From: an uncultured Mycoplasmatota bacterium
Lineage (GTDB): Bacteria; Bacillota_I; Bacilli_A; RF39; UBA660
DNA length: 61,822 bases
NCBI GenBank assembly: GCA_947643405.1
Contig: CANRVY010000006.1
Location: forward strand, 1-61,822
Reading direction: 5' to 3'
How positions within the stretch are numbered: position 1 is the first letter of the stretch; each line of letters opens with the position of its first letter. The translations under genes and the position numbers were made by a program. Shown here piece by piece: positions 53,201 to 61,822 of the stretch. The notes under the pieces were generated by a model. That model was not told the DNA's origin and did no database searches. It worked only from the letters and a program-made list of their open reading frames with translations.

Positions 53201-55090
53201 TTAAACTATATTTTCCCATATATTATAAAACTTTTGTTTTTTTTGAACTTTCAAATCGTTATAACAGATTACATTTAAATTATAATTTTGTTCACTTTTT
53301 TCTTTCATTAAAATAACTAAATTTATATTATTATATATTTTTTCTTCGATTTCAGTTAATTCATTATTTTCTAATACAATTTTCTTTTTTTCATCACAAC
53401 CAAATTTATTTAATAATTGGCTGACTTCTCTATCCATTGAAATAACAAAATCATTATCAGAAATAATTTCTTTAATCATTAATATCTTAATTATGAATTT
53501 TCTCAGATGTTTTAGTATATTATTTAACTTTACATATTTCAAAAATATATTATCATTTAATTGCAAACTTTTTTCATTTTCGTCAAAGACAATAACATTT
53601 ATTTGATAATTTTCGGATAATCTATTGATTAATTCTAACACTGGTTCATTTAATGTATCTACTTTAGAAGTGATTACTTTAATTATTTTCAAACTACTAT
53701 CTTTTTTAAATTGATAATTAAAATATATAATGATCATCAATAAAGATAAATATATATTAGCATTTGTCTTTCTTAAAAACGCTCCAGTATATTCAGAACC
53801 AAATAAAATCAAAGCAAACGTAATACATATGGCAACAAATTCTGGATGAAAAATAAATTTTTTCTTTTTCCAAAATGTTTTAGCAAGAATAAATACAAAA
53901 TATAAAATAAATAAAATATAAATTAAAAATCCTAAATAGCCATAATAATAAAATAATGCTGTCAAGTCATTTTCTAAATCCATTCCATATTGTCCAATTT
54001 GTGTATATTCAAATCCTACAATTTTTGTTAAGACATCTGAATCATGACTAATAATTCTTGCATAAGTTTTTTTTCTGAGTCGATTGTTTGACAGCATTGA
54101 ATAAGAAAGCTGTTCTTTTAACTGCTCATATACCTTATCTTCGCCAAAAATATCTATTAATTCTTTATAATAATAGCTGGTTTTTAGAACTTTAATTACA
54201 TCTTCTTTTGATAACGCAGAAAAATTTATTTTTTCTCCAATTTCTTTTTCTAATTCATCCAAGACAATCTTTTCATTTTCTTCAGTAGTTCCAGATACAT
54301 TTTGATTTCTTTTAAAAGTTGTTGAAGAACCATAATTTAGAATCACTAATATTAATATTCCAATAGATATCAGCACTTTTCCTATCTTAATTTTAATTTC
54401 TTTTTTTTCGTTTAAAGAATTAAAAATCATAAATACTAAAACTACTAATAACGCTGCAAAGCAAGCTTTTGTTCCATTGAAAAATAATAAAAATATTATG
54501 ATTATATAGGACAAAATAAAATTAATCATGCCTTTACTTTTATTAAAATAATACATAAATAATGGGCTAATCGCAACTAATATCATGCTTTGGGTATTAG
54601 CACTTGCAAACCATCCAGTAAGTCCATAGTCTGAATAAGTAGTTAAATACGATTTTGTTATTACAGAGAGAATTACACTAATAAAAATAGTTATTAAATT
54701 TACTACTAATCCTAATTTTATTTGAACTACTTTTTGAGGATATTTTTTTAAATAATCAATTAAGCAAATCGTTATTACAGGCATTTGAAATACCATGATA
54801 ATATATCTCAAATCCGAAAAAGCACTTATAAAACCTACACGATAAGAATTTAATAAATGCAGTAAAACGAAAATCCCGATTGGCAACAAATTTATGAAAT
54901 ACTTTTTTTTGTTAGTTGATTCATACAATGTATATACAACAATAAAAATTAGCATCAAAGTTCTTGCTGCAAATGATATTATTGTAATGTTGGAATCAAA
55001 AGTAAAGAATGCAACTATATCTAAAATAGGCTGCAATAAGATAATTAATAATAACCAATAATTTTTTAATATATCAAACATTTTTTTCAT
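53201..55090 (-). CDS. Wzy-like O-antigen polymerase/ligase with extra C-terminal domain
   Basis: A 629-residue protein. Residues 1 to about 450 are a polytopic membrane domain of the O-antigen polymerase/ligase type with a long extracellular loop between late helices. The last 160 residues are soluble and Rossmann-like (LKIIKVITSKVDTLNEPVLE, YQINVIVFDENEKSLQ, KKIVLENNELTE), recalling the N-terminal half of a GT-B glycosyltransferase, an unusual addition. It has its own promoter and terminator, so it is transcribed alone. It probably polymerises the surface polysaccharide. Confidence 0.8.
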   Translation of the reverse strand: MKKMFDILKNYWLLLIILLQPILDIVAFFTFDSNITIISFAARTLMLIFIVVYTLYESTNKKKYFINLLPIGIFVLLHLLNSYRVGFISAFSDLRYIIMVFQMPVITICLIDYLKKYPQKVVQIKLGLVVNLITIFISVILSVITKSYLTTYSDYGLTGWFASANTQSMILVAISPLFMYYFNKSKGMINFILSYIIIIFLLFFNGTKACFAALLVVLVFMIFNSLNEKKEIKIKIGKVLISIGILILVILNYGSSTTFKRNQNVSGTTEENEKIVLDELEKEIGEKINFSALSKEDVIKVLKTSYYYKELIDIFGEDKVYEQLKEQLSYSMLSNNRLRKKTYARIISHDSDVLTKIVGFEYTQIGQYGMDLENDLTALFYYYGYLGFLIYILFILYFVFILAKTFWKKKKFIFHPEFVAICITFALILFGSEYTGAFLRKTNANIYLSLLMIIIYFNYQFKKDSSLKIIKVITSKVDTLNEPVLELINRLSENYQINVIVFDENEKSLQLNDNIFLKYVKLNNILKHLRKFIIKILMIKEIISDNDFVISMDREVSQLLNKFGCDEKKKIVLENNELTEIEEKIYNNINLVILMKEKSEQNYNLNVICYNDLKVQKKQKFYNIWENIV

Positions 55091-55117
55091 GCAATCATCC
55101 CTTTTTTTACCATAAAA

Positions 55118-55146
55118 ACTATATCACATTTATTTTGTAAATACAA
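55118..55146 (-). promoter_or_regulatory. Promoter of the polymerase gene
   Basis: On the minus strand TTGTAT (55141-55146), 17 bp and TATAGT (55118-55123), about 28 bases before the start codon. Confidence 0.5.
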
Positions 55147-55166
55147 GATCTCCATACACTTCTTTA

Positions 55167-55206
55167 CACATAGAAAAAGCCCATAGGACTATTTCCATAA
55201 GCTTTT
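55167..55206 (-). terminator. Rho-independent terminator
   Basis: On the minus strand AAAAGCTTATGG pairs with CCTATGGGCTTTT (several G-U pairs) and T follows, directly after the cytidylyltransferase stop. Confidence 0.65.
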
Positions 55207-56106
55207 CTATTTCACATCATAAATTTTATCAATTTGTTTTAATTCATTAAATGTATCAATTTCTATAATATCTTCAAATTGACACTCTCTAATCCCTATT
55301 TTATAGTTTTCTTTTCTTTCAACTAATTGTACTTGTTCCCAATATTTTTCTCTTCCACCTGGAGATGTAAACACATCTTCAATATCTTTGCTTAGTTTCT
55401 TACCATCTGTTGTATCATAATAAGAAATCCCCACCATTTGATAACAATTAATGCCACCTATTTTTTCATTTACAATTACATCTTTTTTCACTTCTACACA
55501 CCAATCATCAGTACGTTCTACTGGAATCCCTAAGAAATTACTAGAATATTCATATTTTCTAATTAATTTTGAATTTGATAATACCAAATCAGATTCTAAC
55601 ACATATGCATTTTCTAATAAGTCTTTTACTACATATGCTGAAGATATATTATTTGCTTCATTATATAAATTATTATCAATAAATTTAATATTTGGATATT
55701 TATGTAGTAAAACTTCAAATTGTTCTCCTAAATACCCTCTTACAATAATAATATCTTCTATTCCAGCTTCTACTACTGCGTCTAATAAAGTTTCTATCAT
55801 GCGTTTTCCATGAACTTTAATAAGTGGTTTTGGTGTGTTCAATGTAAGAGGAACCAGTCTAGATCCAAATCCCGCCGCTAAGAAAATAGCACGTTTTACT
55901 CGATATGGTTCTAAATCCTCTAATCCCTTTTGAGTTATTTTTGAATCTGCATCAATTAGTTTTTCATTAACCAACTCACTAATTATTTTATTGACTAACC
56001 CAACTGACATATTGGTATCAAGAGCAATATCTCTTTGAGAATATTTTGATTTTCGGTTAGATTCAATAGCTACAAGTACTTCAAATTGCTTTTTAGTTAA
56101 ATTCAT
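55207..56106 (-). CDS. HTH-fused LicC/PntC-like cytidylyltransferase
   Basis: A 299-residue fusion. Residues 1 to 70 are a winged HTH (LTKKQFEVLVAIESNRKSKY, MSVGLVNKIISELVNEKLI). Residues 72 to 299 are a nucleotidyltransferase with AIFLAAGFGSRLVPLTLNTP, KPLIKVHGKRMIE, IIIVRGYLGEQFEVL and VLESDLVLSN, most like LicC (phosphocholine) and PntC (2-aminoethylphosphonate) CTP transferases. It overlaps the permease gene by 14 bases. The fusion suggests that the enzyme also regulates its operon. The activated substrate is probably the one imported by the ABC system. Confidence 0.82.
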   Translation of the reverse strand: MNLTKKQFEVLVAIESNRKSKYSQRDIALDTNMSVGLVNKIISELVNEKLIDADSKITQKGLEDLEPYRVKRAIFLAAGFGSRLVPLTLNTPKPLIKVHGKRMIETLLDAVVEAGIEDIIIVRGYLGEQFEVLLHKYPNIKFIDNNLYNEANNISSAYVVKDLLENAYVLESDLVLSNSKLIRKYEYSSNFLGIPVERTDDWCVEVKKDVIVNEKIGGINCYQMVGISYYDTTDGKKLSKDIEDVFTSPGGREKYWEQVQLVERKENYKIGIRECQFEDIIEIDTFNELKQIDKIYDVK

Positions 56107-57673
56107 TTAATTCACCTCTTCTATGTTCTACTCTATTAATAAAATAAACAATGCCTTTCATAATCAAATTAAAGAATAGTATTACTAGAGAAACAATCGC
56201 CGCTTCACCTAGCATCATTGTACCTTCATAATTGTTAATTAAGAGTGCAAGTGGCATAGTATCCACATTAAATAAAAATGTGACTGCTGATATTGTAATC
56301 ATTGAATTCACAAAAAAATAGGACAACATTTCACGTATTGTTTTCTTGGTACATGGAATAATTATATCTTTTACTAATTTAAATAACGAAATATTACATG
56401 TTTTCGCTACTGCTTCAAAATTAATATTTACTTTTTGTAAAGCATTATATGCCATTAAGTATGGAGATGCAAAAAAATGAATAATATTTACTAAAACTAA
56501 AATCGCAAATGTATTATAAATAAAGCTATTCTTAAATCCAATTGTATAGGAAAGCCCTAATACAATACCTGGAATTGCAAGAGATAAGATTGCAAAAATG
56601 TGTACAATCTTAGACCCCTTTCCTTTTATTCTAGCAGTTACATATGCAGTTGAATAAGAAATTATAGTTCCTATAATTGCCACTAAAATTGATATTAACA
56701 AGGAATTAAAAATATAATTACCAATTCCATTTGCAAATACATAATTAAAATGGGTTAATGAAAAACTTTTGTCTAATGTATAGTTATTAATAAAGGCATA
56801 ATATACAAAAGATCCAAGTAAAACCATTATAAACCCCAATACTAAATAAACAAATGCAGTTAATATAATATCTCTTTTTTTATTTTGAGTAACTTTATAT
56901 TCTTTAGAAACTGTAGAACTTGTATAATCTTTGGTAAAGTTATCAAATAAGAAAGATACAAATGCTGGTATTAATAAAAATAAGCCAATCATTGTTCCTT
57001 TTGAAAAATCTAACAATCCTATTACTTCTTTATAAAGAAATACGGGTAATGTTAAAAATTTTCCTCCTACAGCCAATGGCACACCATAATCCGTAAAGAT
57101 AAGAGTAAATACTGCGAACACCGTTGACAATAATGGTTTTTTCAAATAACACATTGTAACTTTTTTAAAAGTTTGCCATTTGTTTAACCCCAGTACTTTT
57201 GCTGTATCATACATGCTATTATCAATATAATTAAAACCATCATCTAACATTAAAAACGCTACTGGAAATGAATATAGAATAGATCCTAGAATAATTCCTG
57301 TACTACCAATAATATTAAATCCAAATTGTTTTGATATAATTCCATTTACTCCAAATAGGTTAATTAATCCTAGTCCATGAGAAATCGATGGAATTAGCAT
57401 TGGTAAAGTTAACAGCACTTTTAAAATCGCTCGATACTTAATATTAGTTCTATTTAATGTAAATGCCAATAAATAAGCAATTATAATCGAGATAACTGTT
57501 GCTATTGCTGTTACAAATATCGAATTAGTTAGCGATTCCAAGAAATTTTTAGAAGTCACTAAGCTTCCAAAATTATTCCATTCTACAAGAAAAAGCATTT
57601 CTGCTAATGGATATATAACTGTGATTGCTAAAAAAAGAAGTATAAAAATTTTTGTTCCACTTTTTCTTTTCAT
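56093..57673 (-). CDS. ABC transporter permease, fused double-domain (Fe3+/2-AEP type)
   Basis: A 526-residue permease made of two BPD-type modules, each about 250 residues with six helices and an EAA-like loop (YDTAKVLGLNKWQTFKKVTM in the first, FEAVAKTCNISLFKLVKDII in the second). This fused layout is typical of FbpB/ThiP and the 2-aminoethylphosphonate importers. It is coupled with the ATPase gene (1-base overlap) and the cytidylyltransferase gene. Confidence 0.92.
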   Translation of the reverse strand: MKRKSGTKIFILLFLAITVIYPLAEMLFLVEWNNFGSLVTSKNFLESLTNSIFVTAIATVISIIIAYLLAFTLNRTNIKYRAILKVLLTLPMLIPSISHGLGLINLFGVNGIISKQFGFNIIGSTGIILGSILYSFPVAFLMLDDGFNYIDNSMYDTAKVLGLNKWQTFKKVTMCYLKKPLLSTVFAVFTLIFTDYGVPLAVGGKFLTLPVFLYKEVIGLLDFSKGTMIGLFLLIPAFVSFLFDNFTKDYTSSTVSKEYKVTQNKKRDIILTAFVYLVLGFIMVLLGSFVYYAFINNYTLDKSFSLTHFNYVFANGIGNYIFNSLLISILVAIIGTIISYSTAYVTARIKGKGSKIVHIFAILSLAIPGIVLGLSYTIGFKNSFIYNTFAILVLVNIIHFFASPYLMAYNALQKVNINFEAVAKTCNISLFKLVKDIIIPCTKKTIREMLSYFFVNSMITISAVTFLFNVDTMPLALLINNYEGTMMLGEAAIVSLVILFFNLIMKGIVYFINRVEHRRGELNEFN

Positions 57674-58434
57674 TATAAATCAATCCCCGTACATTTTTCA
57701 ATTGAAGATACTTTTTCAATTAAATGCTCTACCACAAATTTTTTTACATACTCATTTTTTGGATGATTATATACTTGATTTGGAACATCAATTTGTTCTA
57801 TTTTTCCCTCATTCATGACCATTACCCTATCCGACATTGAAAATGCTTCTTCTTGATCATGAGTAATATAAATCATCGTTGTTTTAAATTTTTTTTGAAG
57901 CGCTTTAATTTCACGTCTTAACATTAAACGATTATCAGCGTCTAAAGCTGACATTGGTTCATCAAACAAAATAATGTCGGGCTTCAACACTAATGTTCTA
58001 GCAATAGCTACTCTTTGCTGCTGTCCGCCAGATAACTGATGAGGATATTTTTTTAAGTGTTCTTCCATTTTTACTGTTTTTAACATTTCTATTGCTTCTT
58101 CTTCGGCCTTCCCTTTATTTTTTATTTTTAAATTTAATGCATACATTACATTTTGAAGCACTGTCATATTAGGAAAGAGAGCATAGTTTTGAAAAACAAT
58201 GCCCATTCCTCTTTTTGAAGAATCTACTTTGGTAATGTCTTCTCCATTTTTAACAATTGTCCCTGCTGTAGAAGACTCTATTCCTATTAAAATTTTTAGA
58301 AGGGTTGTCTTTCCACAACCACTTGGTCCTAAAATAGAAAGAAATTCACCTGATAAAACCTCAAAGTTAAGACCTTTTAATACGGTTTTGTTTCCATAAA
58401 CTTTTGTTAATTTTTTTACTTCTAATTTATCCAT
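57673..58434 (-). CDS. ABC transporter ATP-binding protein (PotA/PhnT type)
   Basis: A 253-residue ATPase with Walker A (LGPSGCGKTTLLK), Q-loop (MGIVFQNYALFPNMTVLQNV), signature LSGGQQQRVAIART, Walker B (DIILFDEPMSALD) and H-loop (YITHDQEEAFS). It lacks the C-terminal TOBE extension of longer PotA/FbpC proteins. It powers the fused permease encoded downstream and overlaps the binding-protein gene by 8 bases. Confidence 0.95.
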   Translation of the reverse strand: MDKLEVKKLTKVYGNKTVLKGLNFEVLSGEFLSILGPSGCGKTTLLKILIGIESSTAGTIVKNGEDITKVDSSKRGMGIVFQNYALFPNMTVLQNVMYALNLKIKNKGKAEEEAIEMLKTVKMEEHLKKYPHQLSGGQQQRVAIARTLVLKPDIILFDEPMSALDADNRLMLRREIKALQKKFKTTMIYITHDQEEAFSMSDRVMVMNEGKIEQIDVPNQVYNHPKNEYVKKFVVEHLIEKVSSIEKCTGIDL

Positions 58435-59407
58435 TCACTTTACTCCAAGCTTCTATTAGTTTTTCTTTTGTTTCAATACTATCCACATTTTTCATATCTG
58501 CATCAATCAAATCAGTTGGATAATTTTTTACATTACTTTTTTGATTTTTTAAAATTGGATCTGGCATATAATTTTCTTTGTCATATACTCCGAAATCATT
58601 TACAAGCCATTCAAATACTTTTTTTACATTCTCTTTTTTTTCTTTTCCCTTAATGATTCCAAGAGATGTTGTATTGTAAGGAGAGCCTGTTTCTAATGAT
58701 ATAATTTCAAAATTATATCCTTCTGTAATTGCTTCTGCGCCTTGACTTGTCATTCCCATAGCAATAGCAATTTCTCCTTGCTTTAACAAATTTGTTGGGC
58801 CTGACCCAGAAGTTGTATATTCACGTAAATTACCCTTTAATTTTTTGAAATATTCTATTGCGTTTTCTTCCCCCATAATATTTACAGCATTTAATAAATA
58901 TGCATATCCTGTTCCTGACGTTTTTGGATCTGGCATCGCAATTAAATTTTTATATTCTGGCTTTAATAAATCCTCATAAGTTTTTGGAACTTCTAAATTG
59001 TTCTTTTTAAAATAATCTTTATCAATAATTAAATTCATTGTATATTTTACCCATGTAAAATATTTATTTGATTTATTAACTCCATCTAAATAAATACTAC
59101 TATCAAACTCTGATAAGTCAGCAAAATTTTCTTCTAAGTTTGCCATATGAGCGGTTTCTAAATCTAAAATGATATCTGCTTCAATTTTAGCCCCCTCATT
59201 TTTGATTTTTGCTGCACTATTTCCTGTTGCAATTGGCTGCACTTTTACATCAATATCTTTAAATTTTTCTTTTAATTGTTCTTTTAAAGCTTGATTTCGA
59301 TTATCCTCCATACTTGAATAAATAACTACTGTCTCTTTTTTTGAAGAGCATCCTGTTGCTACTAGCATAAATAACGTTGTTATGATTAACAATGCTTTCT
59401 TTCTCAT
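58427..59407 (-). CDS. ABC substrate-binding lipoprotein (Fe3+/2-aminoethylphosphonate type)
   Basis: A 326-residue lipoprotein with signal ALLIITTLFMLVATGC and mature SSKKE. The body is a type 2 binding protein of the FbpA/PhnS group: VVIYSSMEDNRNQALKEQLK, VQPIATGNSAAKI, MPDPKTSGTGYAYLLNAV and TTSGSGPTNLLKQGEIAIAM. The iron-binding tyrosine pair of FbpA is not evident, so an organic ligand such as 2-aminoethylphosphonate is more likely. ATG at 59407 is chosen because GAGG lies 8 bases upstream. Confidence 0.9.
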   Translation of the reverse strand: MRKKALLIITTLFMLVATGCSSKKETVVIYSSMEDNRNQALKEQLKEKFKDIDVKVQPIATGNSAAKIKNEGAKIEADIILDLETAHMANLEENFADLSEFDSSIYLDGVNKSNKYFTWVKYTMNLIIDKDYFKKNNLEVPKTYEDLLKPEYKNLIAMPDPKTSGTGYAYLLNAVNIMGEENAIEYFKKLKGNLREYTTSGSGPTNLLKQGEIAIAMGMTSQGAEAITEGYNFEIISLETGSPYNTTSLGIIKGKEKKENVKKVFEWLVNDFGVYDKENYMPDPILKNQKSNVKNYPTDLIDADMKNVDSIETKEKLIEAWSKVNG

Positions 59408-59441
59408 TAAATCCACCTCGTTTCATTGTTCAATCAATTAT

Positions 59442-59470
59442 ATTTTATATTTATTTTTGAACGTTGTCAA
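59442..59470 (-). promoter_or_regulatory. Promoter of the ABC-importer/cytidylyltransferase operon
   Basis: On the minus strand TTGACA (59465-59470), 17 bp and TAAAAT (59442-59447). An imperfect inverted repeat around ATTGATTGAACAAT just downstream could bind the HTH-fused enzyme. Confidence 0.75.
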
Positions 59471-59627
59471 TATATTTTTATGTTATTTTTGTTTTTTTAC
59501 TACAATTTTCCCAAAAAATTAGAACAATCTTTTTATGAAGCAGTAATTAATGTCAAATTTTTTAAAAAATACTTCCTCTAGTTTCCTTATTCTATAAAAT
59601 ACGGTATAATGTATATTAGGTGATAAT

Positions 59628-61592
59628 ATGAATGAAAATGAGAGATTAAAAGAAAAATTAGACTTATTAAGTGCTTTAAAAGAAGACGAGGAAAGCTTAA
59701 AAAGTGAAAAAAAAGAAAGAAAGGATTCTAAGAAAAAAGAAGTCCAGAAAAAAGAACAAAAAAAGTCAAAGGGGTCTAAAGAGAAAATAAAAGCTGGACA
59801 GCAAAAGCCTCGTACTTTACTTACAGTCATCTCTTTTATTGCACTTGTATCTAGTTTAAGCTTTCTAATATATACAATCGTAAAATCTACTGATCAAGTA
59901 AATCAACCCTATTTAATTATTACAAGTACATGTTTATTACTAATTAGTTCTTTTATGGTTCTAACCGGTTTTACAACAAATCAAAAAATTCAAAAAAAAT
60001 TGGAACTATTTGGTATTGTATTAATTACTCTATATACAGGATTTCAATTTCTTGTTACATCCAATATTCTTACATTGCCCACTTTAAAAACCGTTGGAGA
60101 CTTTAGTAATGTTAGTATCAATGAAGTTGTAAAATGGGCTAATAAAAATAAAATAACATTAGAGCAAACTTATGAATATAGCGATTCTATAGAAAGTGAT
60201 CACATTATTAGTCAAAGCATTCCTGCTAATACTTTAGTAAAAGAAATAAAATCTTTAGAAGTTGTTGTTTCTAACGGGCCAAATTACGAATCTATTGTTA
60301 GCATTCCCAATATGATTGGCTGGAATATAGATGATGTGGTTTTAAAAATTAAAGAATTGAAATTAAATCACGTAAATATAGAATATCAGTTTAATGAAAC
60401 CATTGAAAAAGACATCGCTTTTGAACAAAGTAAATCTGGTGAAGTAAGAAGAAATGAAGAAATTAATATTACTTTCTCATTAGGAAATGAAGCCGATTTA
60501 AAGCCAGTCAGTTTAAAAGATTTAAATAATCTAGAAGAATTCGATGCCATTTTATGGTTAAAGCGAAACGGAATTAAATATGAAATTGCCTATGAATTTA
60601 GTAATGATATCAAAGCAGGAAACGTTATCTCTACAACCCCAGATAGTGGCACATTAATCAACCAAAAAGAAACTACTGTAAAAATTATTATTTCAAAAGG
60701 TCCAAAGATTATTGCTCCTGATTTAATGAAAATGTCATTAGATGAAATTACAGAATGGGCAATAAAAAACAAATTAGTCATTATTTATGAAAGCGAATAC
60801 AATAGCGAAATTAAAGCTGGCGGAATTATTAGAATTAGTGTTAAGGAAGGAGATACATTAGAAGAAAATGCTAGAATCAATATTATTACTTCAAAAGGAA
60901 CTTTAAAAATGATTTCAATTGCAGATGGTGATATTACTGCACTACGAAATTTTGCAAATGAAAATAAACTAACATTAAGTGAAGAATCAGAATTTAGTGA
61001 AACTGTAGAAAAAGGAAAATTCATTAGCATTTCTAAAAAACCAGGTGAAGAAATTAATCCAGGAGATGAATTTAAAGTCGTAATTTCTTTGGGAGCATCA
61101 ATCGAATTGCCTAATTTTATTGGAATGAGTGCCAATAAAGCCCAAACAACTTGTAAAAATTTAGGAATTAACTGTAAATTATCATATGTATATAGTAGCA
61201 AAACAAAGGGAAATGTATTTAATCAAAGTATGGGTGCTGGTTCCAAAGTAATTGGTGATACTACAATTGTTTTAACAATTAGTAACGGGCCAAGACCAAG
61301 CGGAGGTTCTTCTAGTGGCAACCAGTCTGGTGGGAATTCGGGTTCTAGTAATGTCCCTGAACCTGTATGTGAAAGCTATACACTACATTTAATAGCCGGG
61401 CAAAGCGTTTCACAAACAAAAACAATGATTCAAAATGCAAACCCAAAGGGAAAGTTTAATTTTATATCATTTAATCCTGGCGGATATGGAACAAATGGCG
61501 CATTAAGAGGAGATATGTTTACTACTTATCAAAATACGGTACATACATCTTGTGAGACAATTACAATTTATATTGTTGATTTAAATGTTTAA
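59628..61592 (+). CDS. PASTA-repeat membrane protein without kinase domain
   Basis: A 654-residue protein. The first 60 residues are a highly charged coil (KKKEVQKKEQKKSKGSKEK). Three transmembrane helices follow, then six PASTA-type repeats of about 65 residues, each with a VxxxWxxxNxxxxxxxYE-like opening and an ISKGP/VSNGP end. A Ser/Gly linker and a C-terminal 75-residue domain with two cysteines (CESYTLHLIAGQ, TSCETITIYIV) complete it. PASTA repeats bind peptidoglycan fragments and usually belong to Ser/Thr kinases or penicillin-binding proteins. Here no catalytic domain is present, so it may be a wall sensor or scaffold. Confidence 0.85.
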   Translation: MNENERLKEKLDLLSALKEDEESLKSEKKERKDSKKKEVQKKEQKKSKGSKEKIKAGQQKPRTLLTVISFIALVSSLSFLIYTIVKSTDQVNQPYLIITSTCLLLISSFMVLTGFTTNQKIQKKLELFGIVLITLYTGFQFLVTSNILTLPTLKTVGDFSNVSINEVVKWANKNKITLEQTYEYSDSIESDHIISQSIPANTLVKEIKSLEVVVSNGPNYESIVSIPNMIGWNIDDVVLKIKELKLNHVNIEYQFNETIEKDIAFEQSKSGEVRRNEEINITFSLGNEADLKPVSLKDLNNLEEFDAILWLKRNGIKYEIAYEFSNDIKAGNVISTTPDSGTLINQKETTVKIIISKGPKIIAPDLMKMSLDEITEWAIKNKLVIIYESEYNSEIKAGGIIRISVKEGDTLEENARINIITSKGTLKMISIADGDITALRNFANENKLTLSEESEFSETVEKGKFISISKKPGEEINPGDEFKVVISLGASIELPNFIGMSANKAQTTCKNLGINCKLSYVYSSKTKGNVFNQSMGAGSKVIGDTTIVLTISNGPRPSGGSSSGNQSGGNSGSSNVPEPVCESYTLHLIAGQSVSQTKTMIQNANPKGKFNFISFNPGGYGTNGALRGDMFTTYQNTVHTSCETITIYIVDLNV

Positions 61593-61613
61593 GAAGCTAT
61601 TGCTTCTTTTTTT
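61591..61613 (+). terminator. Rho-independent terminator
   Basis: AAGAAGC/GCTTCTT stem with a 4-base loop and a T-run, overlapping the stop of the PASTA protein gene. Confidence 0.85.
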
Positions 61614-61749
61614 ATAATTCTTGAATTCGATATTAAAATATATAGAAACCGATCTTAGAAGCTATCAATATATGTTTGCACAAAAAAATAAGTTATTTAT
61701 TTCACTTATTGAACGACCTTTCATTAAATTCTTCACTTTTTTGCAACAA

Positions 61750-61773
61750 AAAATACGATATAAATCGTATTTT
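61750..61773. terminator. Terminator-like hairpin
   Basis: AAAATACGAT/ATCGTATTTT 10-bp stem with a 4-base loop and T/A-rich flanks; probably ends a minus-strand gene beyond the window. The rest of 61614-61822 shows no credible gene. Confidence 0.6.
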
Positions 61774-61822
61774 CTTTATTGTAATTTCAACCGCACCAAT
61801 TTAATCATAATTTAATTCTACC

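Noticed and set aside
61621-61815. 64-codon plus-strand frame after the PASTA gene
   Set aside because: It spans a terminator-like hairpin and has no start context or recognisable content.

Overview
The window comes from a low-GC, Gram-positive (Bacillota-type) bacterium, probably an anaerobe. The DNA is strongly AT-rich, ribosome binding sites are of the AGGAGG type, and TGA acts as a normal stop (genetic code 11). The gene content fits this: a sorted Cna/SpaA-type surface protein, a PASTA protein, rubrerythrin with a PerR-like repressor, lipobox lipoproteins and an OLE RNA next to its partner gene. Gut-type Bacilli or Clostridia are plausible hosts, but the sequence alone does not fix the genus.

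Region 1, bases 1 to about 17.3 kb, looks like one end of an integrated mobile element that starts outside the window. It carries a polyvalent-protein-type (LPD28-like) gene, an OB-fold SSB-like gene, a large thioester/Cna-B surface protein and a repeat-rich membrane protein. It also carries an ArpU/RinA-like late activator, a MazG-like plus radical-SAM pair with a LysR regulator, and an ABC exporter operon headed by a small secreted protein. Three small XRE regulators sit beside orphan genes. The region ends with a large serine recombinase preceded, with translational coupling, by a short serine-recombinase domain that has lost its catalytic serine. A 91-residue ORF bracketed by inverted repeats and a tRNA follow.

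Region 2, 17.7 to 29.8 kb, is housekeeping-like chromosome: tRNA-Thr, Nudix, YbjQ, a frameshifted MerR regulator, YjbR, a Pcp-like protein, an EamA transporter, dCMP deaminase, DUF1848, a thioredoxin-like membrane protein, tRNA-Met, SDR, FolD, rubrerythrin/PerR and AcpS.

Region 3, 29.8 to 37.5 kb, is one tight eight-gene minus-strand operon: FkbH-like protein, acyl carrier protein, MaoC-like hydratase, MBOAT, SGNH-like membrane protein, aldo/keto reductase and a two-subunit transketolase. I read it as a pathway that builds an unusual ACP-bound acyl group and passes it through the membrane to a cell-surface glycan. It is the best candidate here for an undescribed system.

Region 4, 37.5 to 42.4 kb, holds an XRE regulator, a membrane O-acyltransferase gene destroyed by frameshifts and a decayed IS3-family insertion, and an OLE RNA with its own strong promoter immediately upstream of an OapA-like DUF21-type membrane protein. 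A HAD-GtrA fusion lies upstream of the RNA.

Region 5, 42.4 to 59.4 kb, is a surface polysaccharide locus: WecB, TagA, GalE, three glycosyltransferases, a sulfatase-like and a sulfotransferase-like protein, a Wzx flippase and a Wzy-like polymerase. Upstream of these is a four-gene operon in which an iron/2-aminoethylphosphonate-type ABC importer is coupled to an HTH-LicC/PntC-like cytidylyltransferase. This suggests scavenging of a head group such as 2-aminoethylphosphonate or phosphocholine and its activation for decorating the polymer. A six-PASTA membrane protein without a kinase domain closes the window on the plus strand. Several genes are broken at homopolymer runs, which could be real decay, phase variation or sequencing error.
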